Assembly (NCBI GenBank): GCA_951799445.1
Contig: OX637287.1
Coordinates: 51,427,724-51,491,723, forward strand
Source of the DNA: Pseudisothecium myosuroides
Taxonomy: Eukaryota; Streptophyta; Bryopsida; Hypnales; Lembophyllaceae
Length of the DNA: 64,000 nt
Direction: 5' to 3'
The position numbers were made by a program, and so were the translations under genes. The notes beneath the pieces were generated by a model. It saw nothing but the letters and a program-made list of their open reading frames with translations. It ran no database searches and was not told the DNA's origin. Numbering within the stretch: the first letter of the stretch is position 1; each line of letters starts with the position of its first letter. Below, piece after piece: positions 60,126 to 64,000 of the stretch.

Positions 60126-60134
60126 ATGGGTTGC

Positions 60135-61400
60135 CTCCATAATTTGCATAATTATAGAGTATGTATTTTTTTTAAACACAAGAGAGGCTTTAGAGAGCAA
60201 AAAGCTATTTTTATTATGTTAAATGCAAATTGTGTTAAAATTTCATTTGTCACATTTTCATCCACACAATTTTTCATTCATGTGATCTAACTAAAGTCTA
60301 ATGACATGCAAACATTTTTTTAGTCCTAAGAGGAGGCTTTGTGTCCTTTAGATGATTTGAAGGAGGCTTTGTGTCCATTTAGATGAAATGAACCTTATCA
60401 ACTCTAGTTTCTATTCCAATTTGAAATTTTGAAAAATTTATAAATTTAAATCTACATATTGTATTGCGATTTGAATTTTGGATCTATTACCATACAATTT
60501 TGATTTTTAGTTTTAGAATGATACAACAATTTTTTTGCACTGTAGAATTTTATACTTAAATACGCACCATAGAGAAATTTTAAGATTTTTTGAATATGTT
60601 TTTTTGTATGATATGAATTTTTTTGAATTTTTATGCAAAACTTCACAATAATTTCAAATTTTTACAACAAAATTTGAAAATTTTAAGACTTACAGAAGAC
60701 ATGTCTAAGAGAACATGTAAGATTTGTATATATCTCTATTTACTTAATTATGTATAGTCTCAAAATGCAAGCATCTAGAGGAGGAACTTCAAGGTTTGAA
60801 AAAGTGGTCATAGGTCTGTCCTTTCACGGTTAACCTTGAAACAATGCTAAAGACCCAAAGTGTCCAATGGATGACTTTTTCTACTATCATCATAAGAGTT
60901 AGACCAAATTATTTTGATGCCACTTTGACAACAAAGGCCATTTTAGTGTCATTTTTCCATTCACTTTGATACTAAGTTGGCACAAAGGTTGGCACCAAAT
61001 TATCATGATAGTGTGTTGTTGTTGTTTCTTAAAAGCACATGGACAATTTTCATTGATAGAGGAAACAATACAATGAACCAAGGGAACTAGTCTCTGGCGG
61101 AATTTTTATGAATTTTCTACAGCATAATAACCTAACAAGCAGAAATCACGATAGTGTTTCAATGCACCATATTCACATGCAATAGAGTTCAAGACGATTG
61201 TAAAAACAAAGAATACACCTATTTATCCAAAAATTGAGTCATTTTTGACTTGAGCACCTATCACCAAGACAACGTTCGTTGAACCCCTCAAGCTTGATGA
61301 AACATTTTTTGTGTCATTGCATTGCGAAGGGCTCAAGCCTTCAAGGTTTTAGTGCAAGCGGTACTACTCAGACAGTCTCTCGTAGTGTAGCTGCTTGCTT
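60135..61400. other. Gene-free stretch upstream of the PPR gene
   Basis: AT-rich; one short tandem duplication (AGGAGGCTTTGTGTCC, about 60332-60380). The last few hundred bases, of more balanced composition, probably hold the PPR promoter, but no core element could be fixed with confidence. Confidence 0.4.
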
Positions 61401-61514
61401 CTTCTTGTCGTAGCGAGAGCGAAGTTTTGCTCTGCAATTGTGCGACCGTGGCAATGAGAATTAGGCTTTCGAGCTCGGATTCCAGCAGCCTCGACGTTTT
61501 TCACATGCATCACA

Positions 61515-63197
61515 ATGTGGAGAACAGGAGGCCGATTGTTGCTGCAAAAACTCCTCTCCCCATCCTCACCGCCTTCAACCCTAAATCGCCCCTCCACCCT
61601 TTCAGCCTCGTACTCATCCCCGTTTCAATTCAATCCTACTCCACCTTTGGCATCTCTCCACAGCAAGTCCTCGTCGTCATCGTCTTCCACTGTGGATTCC
61701 GCAGGTTGGAGAGCGTTTCGGAAGGAGAAGGAAAGGCGAGCAGCGGAGGCGAAGGTTGTGGAGAAGATTTATGGCATTGTGAAGAAGCGAGGGGAGTGGA
61801 ATGTGGACACGGTGAACGAGCTGGAGAAGCTGAAGATTCGGTTACGGTCCAAGCTGTTGAACAAAGTGCTGCGAGAATTGAATGATCCTGATGTGGCGCA
61901 CTCGTTTTTCCTGTGGGCGGGGAAGCGGCCGTCTTTTAGTCACAGCTTGCAGACTTATCATGCCATGATTGAGATCATGGGGGCTGCGCAGAAATTCGAC
62001 GCGCAGAGTGAGCTGCTACAGGTATGTGCAAGCTAGGGTTTAAGGGTTCAAGGGATACCAAGGGCTGGTCTGTTGGTTTGTCTGATTTAACATTCCTGTG
62101 ACGTTTGGCTGCATGATTGTTGACAATTCTAGAGGGAGGCAGTATACTGTGCATACCAGAAGGTCCTTGTTCATGATTGTACTATGCAGTAAGTTGACGC
62201 CAAAATTCTTACAGACGTCTGTTAGTTATTAGCATAGTATAGGGTCACTCTTGCAAAATTTATGCTTTGAGAACTCTTGCTGATGAAAACCTCCAATCGC
62301 GTGCTCTGCTCGTTGAAATCCCTCATAAATCACAAACCCTTCAAGTAGAGTGAGGAGGGTTTGTGATAAAGCTGGAACCGCATCCTTCTGTCACTAGGAT
62401 GCGCAGGATATGCGTAGGGTCTAATAAAATTTTACAAAGAGGGATCCCTAGGGGTTGATCTCATAGACCATTGGTAATATTACTACCCTAGAGTCCTCTG
62501 TGTTTAAGGTTCAATTAATTAATTACAAAAAAGGGGTTCCCTAGGTTTTTGTAATTACACTAGGGTTCTCTGTACTTCGGAGAGAATTTCGTTGCCATCC
62601 ATAACCTATGGCTTGCTTTCCATCTTCAATACTATTCCTGTTCTATATTCAACTGAGTTGGTGTGTTCGCAGGATATGCATCGTCAAGGTCTACAAGCAA
62701 ACACCTCAACTTTCAACATCCTCTTGTTAGGATTCAGTCGGGCGAATTTCACAGACAGAGTGGTGGAGACTTTCAAGCAGATGGACAAGTACGGGTGGAG
62801 CCCGAATGCGTTCACCTTCAAGTGTGTCATCCGTTCGTTAGTCTGGAACACCCAAGCTTTGGAAGCCCTGTCCATCTACATGAAGATGATGGAATTCGGT
62901 TACATTCCCGACAATTTTACTTACAACGGTCTCATTGAGGGACTGTGCCAAGCGGGGCACGTGGACGAGGCTTTCATCATTTTTCAGGACATGGAAGACC
63001 GGGGCCTCAGTCCCGATGCCATCGCCCATGCGGCCTTGATCAAGGGCCTGGACACCAAGGGACGTGTTGATGAAGCGTGCCGGATGTTTCACGAGATGAC
63101 TGGGAAGAACCTTCGTACTGTTGTGAATACTCACAAAGGGGTCATGGGCGTCTTCAGTAAGCGGCACAAGGAAGTTATGATGTCTTCAGATGCATAG
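61515..63197 (+). CDS. P-class pentatricopeptide repeat protein, organelle-targeted
   Basis: PPR proteins bind organelle transcripts, one base per repeat. Two exons, 61515-62021 and 62673-63197, join in phase at CAG|GTATGT...CGCAG|GAT to give 343 residues. The N-terminus (MWRTGGRLLLQKLLSP followed by a Ser/Pro-rich run) is acid-free for about 50 residues and looks like a mitochondrial or plastid presequence. A linker (VEKIYGIVKKRGEW) and HSFFLWAGKRPSF lead to about five P-type repeats. The first spans the intron (TYHAMIEIMGAAQKFDAQSE / LLQDMHRQGLQA); the next four begin STFNILLLGF, FTFKCVIRSL, FTYNGLIEGL and IAHAALIKGL. No PLS, E, DYW or SMR domain follows. At five repeats it is short for the class but not obviously truncated; the C-terminus is a short basic tail. 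The target RNA cannot be inferred. Confidence 0.88.
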
Positions 63198-63286
63198 GCA
63201 CTGAGGACATTTGATTCAACTACGAAGCTCTATACTGCATCCGATTGACACACTGGTGAACACCCGGGCGAATTTGTAGGTACACC

Positions 63287-63910
63287 CTGACCTCTTTAAA
63301 TCCGACTGCCTGGAGTGCCCCCCAAAAGACATTGTTTGAATGTGTGACAAATTTGCTGCAGTCATTGACAATGTGACAAGTGTGCAAGATATTTGTTTTA
63401 GAGAAGGTTCGCTTAAAGAGAACTGAGTGTGTTGTGACACTTGTGTTCTCTTCCCCTCCCAATACAAGAGGAACATAACGTGTGGTCTCTTGAATCTGAC
63501 TGCCTTAAGGGTCGAAAAAGAATGGCTATGAATGTGTGACGAGTGTGCGATTGTCAATGGTAGTGTGCTTGATATTCCAAAAAGTCGTTTCATTGAAGGT
63601 CATATGAAAGAGGTTTAAGTGTATTGCGGCACTTGCAGGCTTTCTTTCCCAATACAGGAAGAAGCTACGTATTTGTTCATTGCAGGATAGTATGTTTGTT
63701 ATATTCCTTGGGTTCCTGGGGCGAAGAATGACTATGACACAGTTTGAATGTGTGACAAGTGTGTGACAGTTCAGGATAGTTTGACTAGTGTGAACGATAT
63801 TCCAGAATGTCGTTTTAGAGAAGGTTTGAGTGGATTGTTACATGTGCGGGGGACGCTCTCTTAGTACAAGAGGAAGTTATATACTCATTAATTGCAAGAT
63901 AGTATTGTTT
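63287..63910. repeat. Three degenerate tandem repeats downstream of the PPR gene
   Basis: Three units of about 195-225 bp share TTTGAATGTGTGACAA, GATATTNNNNAATGTCGTTTT (variable), AGAGAAGGTT and CAATACAAGAGGAA. They diverge strongly from each other. They may lie in the 3' untranslated region or just beyond it; no function is evident. Confidence 0.65.
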
Positions 63911-64000
63911 TGTTCTATTCACTGGATTCTTTCATCACCTAATGTATCTGTCACTATGCAAAACTAAAGTTCTCCAGTGAGGCAGTGACAGTACAAAAGT

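Noticed and set aside
1..64000. CRISPR arrays, prokaryotic operons, tRNA or rRNA genes, retroviral or viral insertions
   Set aside because: No spacer-repeat pattern, cloverleaf, rRNA segment, reverse transcriptase or viral protein could be recognised.

Overview
The window looks like nuclear DNA of a plant. Genes are split by GT-AG introns. The recognisable products are a 20S proteasome alpha subunit, a mitochondrial GRXS15-type glutaredoxin, a P-class PPR protein and a plant-type small zinc-ribbon protein. Most of the space between genes is very AT-rich DNA packed with short inverted-repeat elements. The exact lineage cannot be read from the window; gene density and element content fit a repeat-rich land plant, and a non-flowering lineage is possible but unproven.

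Layout. 1-17.9 kb: AT-rich, no convincing gene, many short terminal-inverted-repeat elements (a TTAA-flanked family, and a pair of 1.2 kb elements in opposite orientation). 18.0-21.1 kb (minus): two-exon proteasome subunit gene (PAF/PSMA1 type), with a tandem duplication in its 2.2 kb intron that carries a decayed copy of its own exon end. 21.3-32.4 kb: a segmental duplication. The right copy holds a complete six-exon GRXS15-like gene (minus, 187 codons, every splice phase checked). The left copy is a 5'-truncated glutaredoxin that lost both N-terminal exons. A one-exon zinc-ribbon gene (plus) lies between them, and three interruptions distinguish the right copy. 32.7-39.2 kb: AT-rich repeats. 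39,251-53,234: a 14 kb GC-richer CACTA (En/Spm) DNA transposon with 13-bp termini and a 3-bp target duplication AAT. 53.2-61.4 kb: AT-rich repeats, including a foldback element whose empty site is visible elsewhere in the window. 61.5-63.2 kb (plus): two-exon PPR gene, followed by degenerate tandem repeats.

The most interesting object is the CACTA element. On its minus strand it carries a TNP2-type transposase (Transpos_assoc-like zinc motif, tnp2 core, DUF4218, DUF4216) that is broken by several frame disruptions. On its plus strand it carries a multi-exon TnpA-like gene (Transposase_24-like). Its exons can be joined in phase into one long protein containing, between the transposase core and the C-terminal module, a low-complexity linker and an FCP1/NIF (HAD)-like phosphatase domain. 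That domain has lost both aspartates of its catalytic motif, so it reads as a captured and repurposed or decaying pseudophosphatase. Two in-frame TAG codons, both at expected tryptophans, suggest this copy is no longer functional.

The host genes are unrelated in function (protein degradation, mitochondrial Fe-S/redox, organelle RNA metabolism). I see no operon-like or cluster logic among them; the dynamics of the window are those of duplication and transposon turnover.
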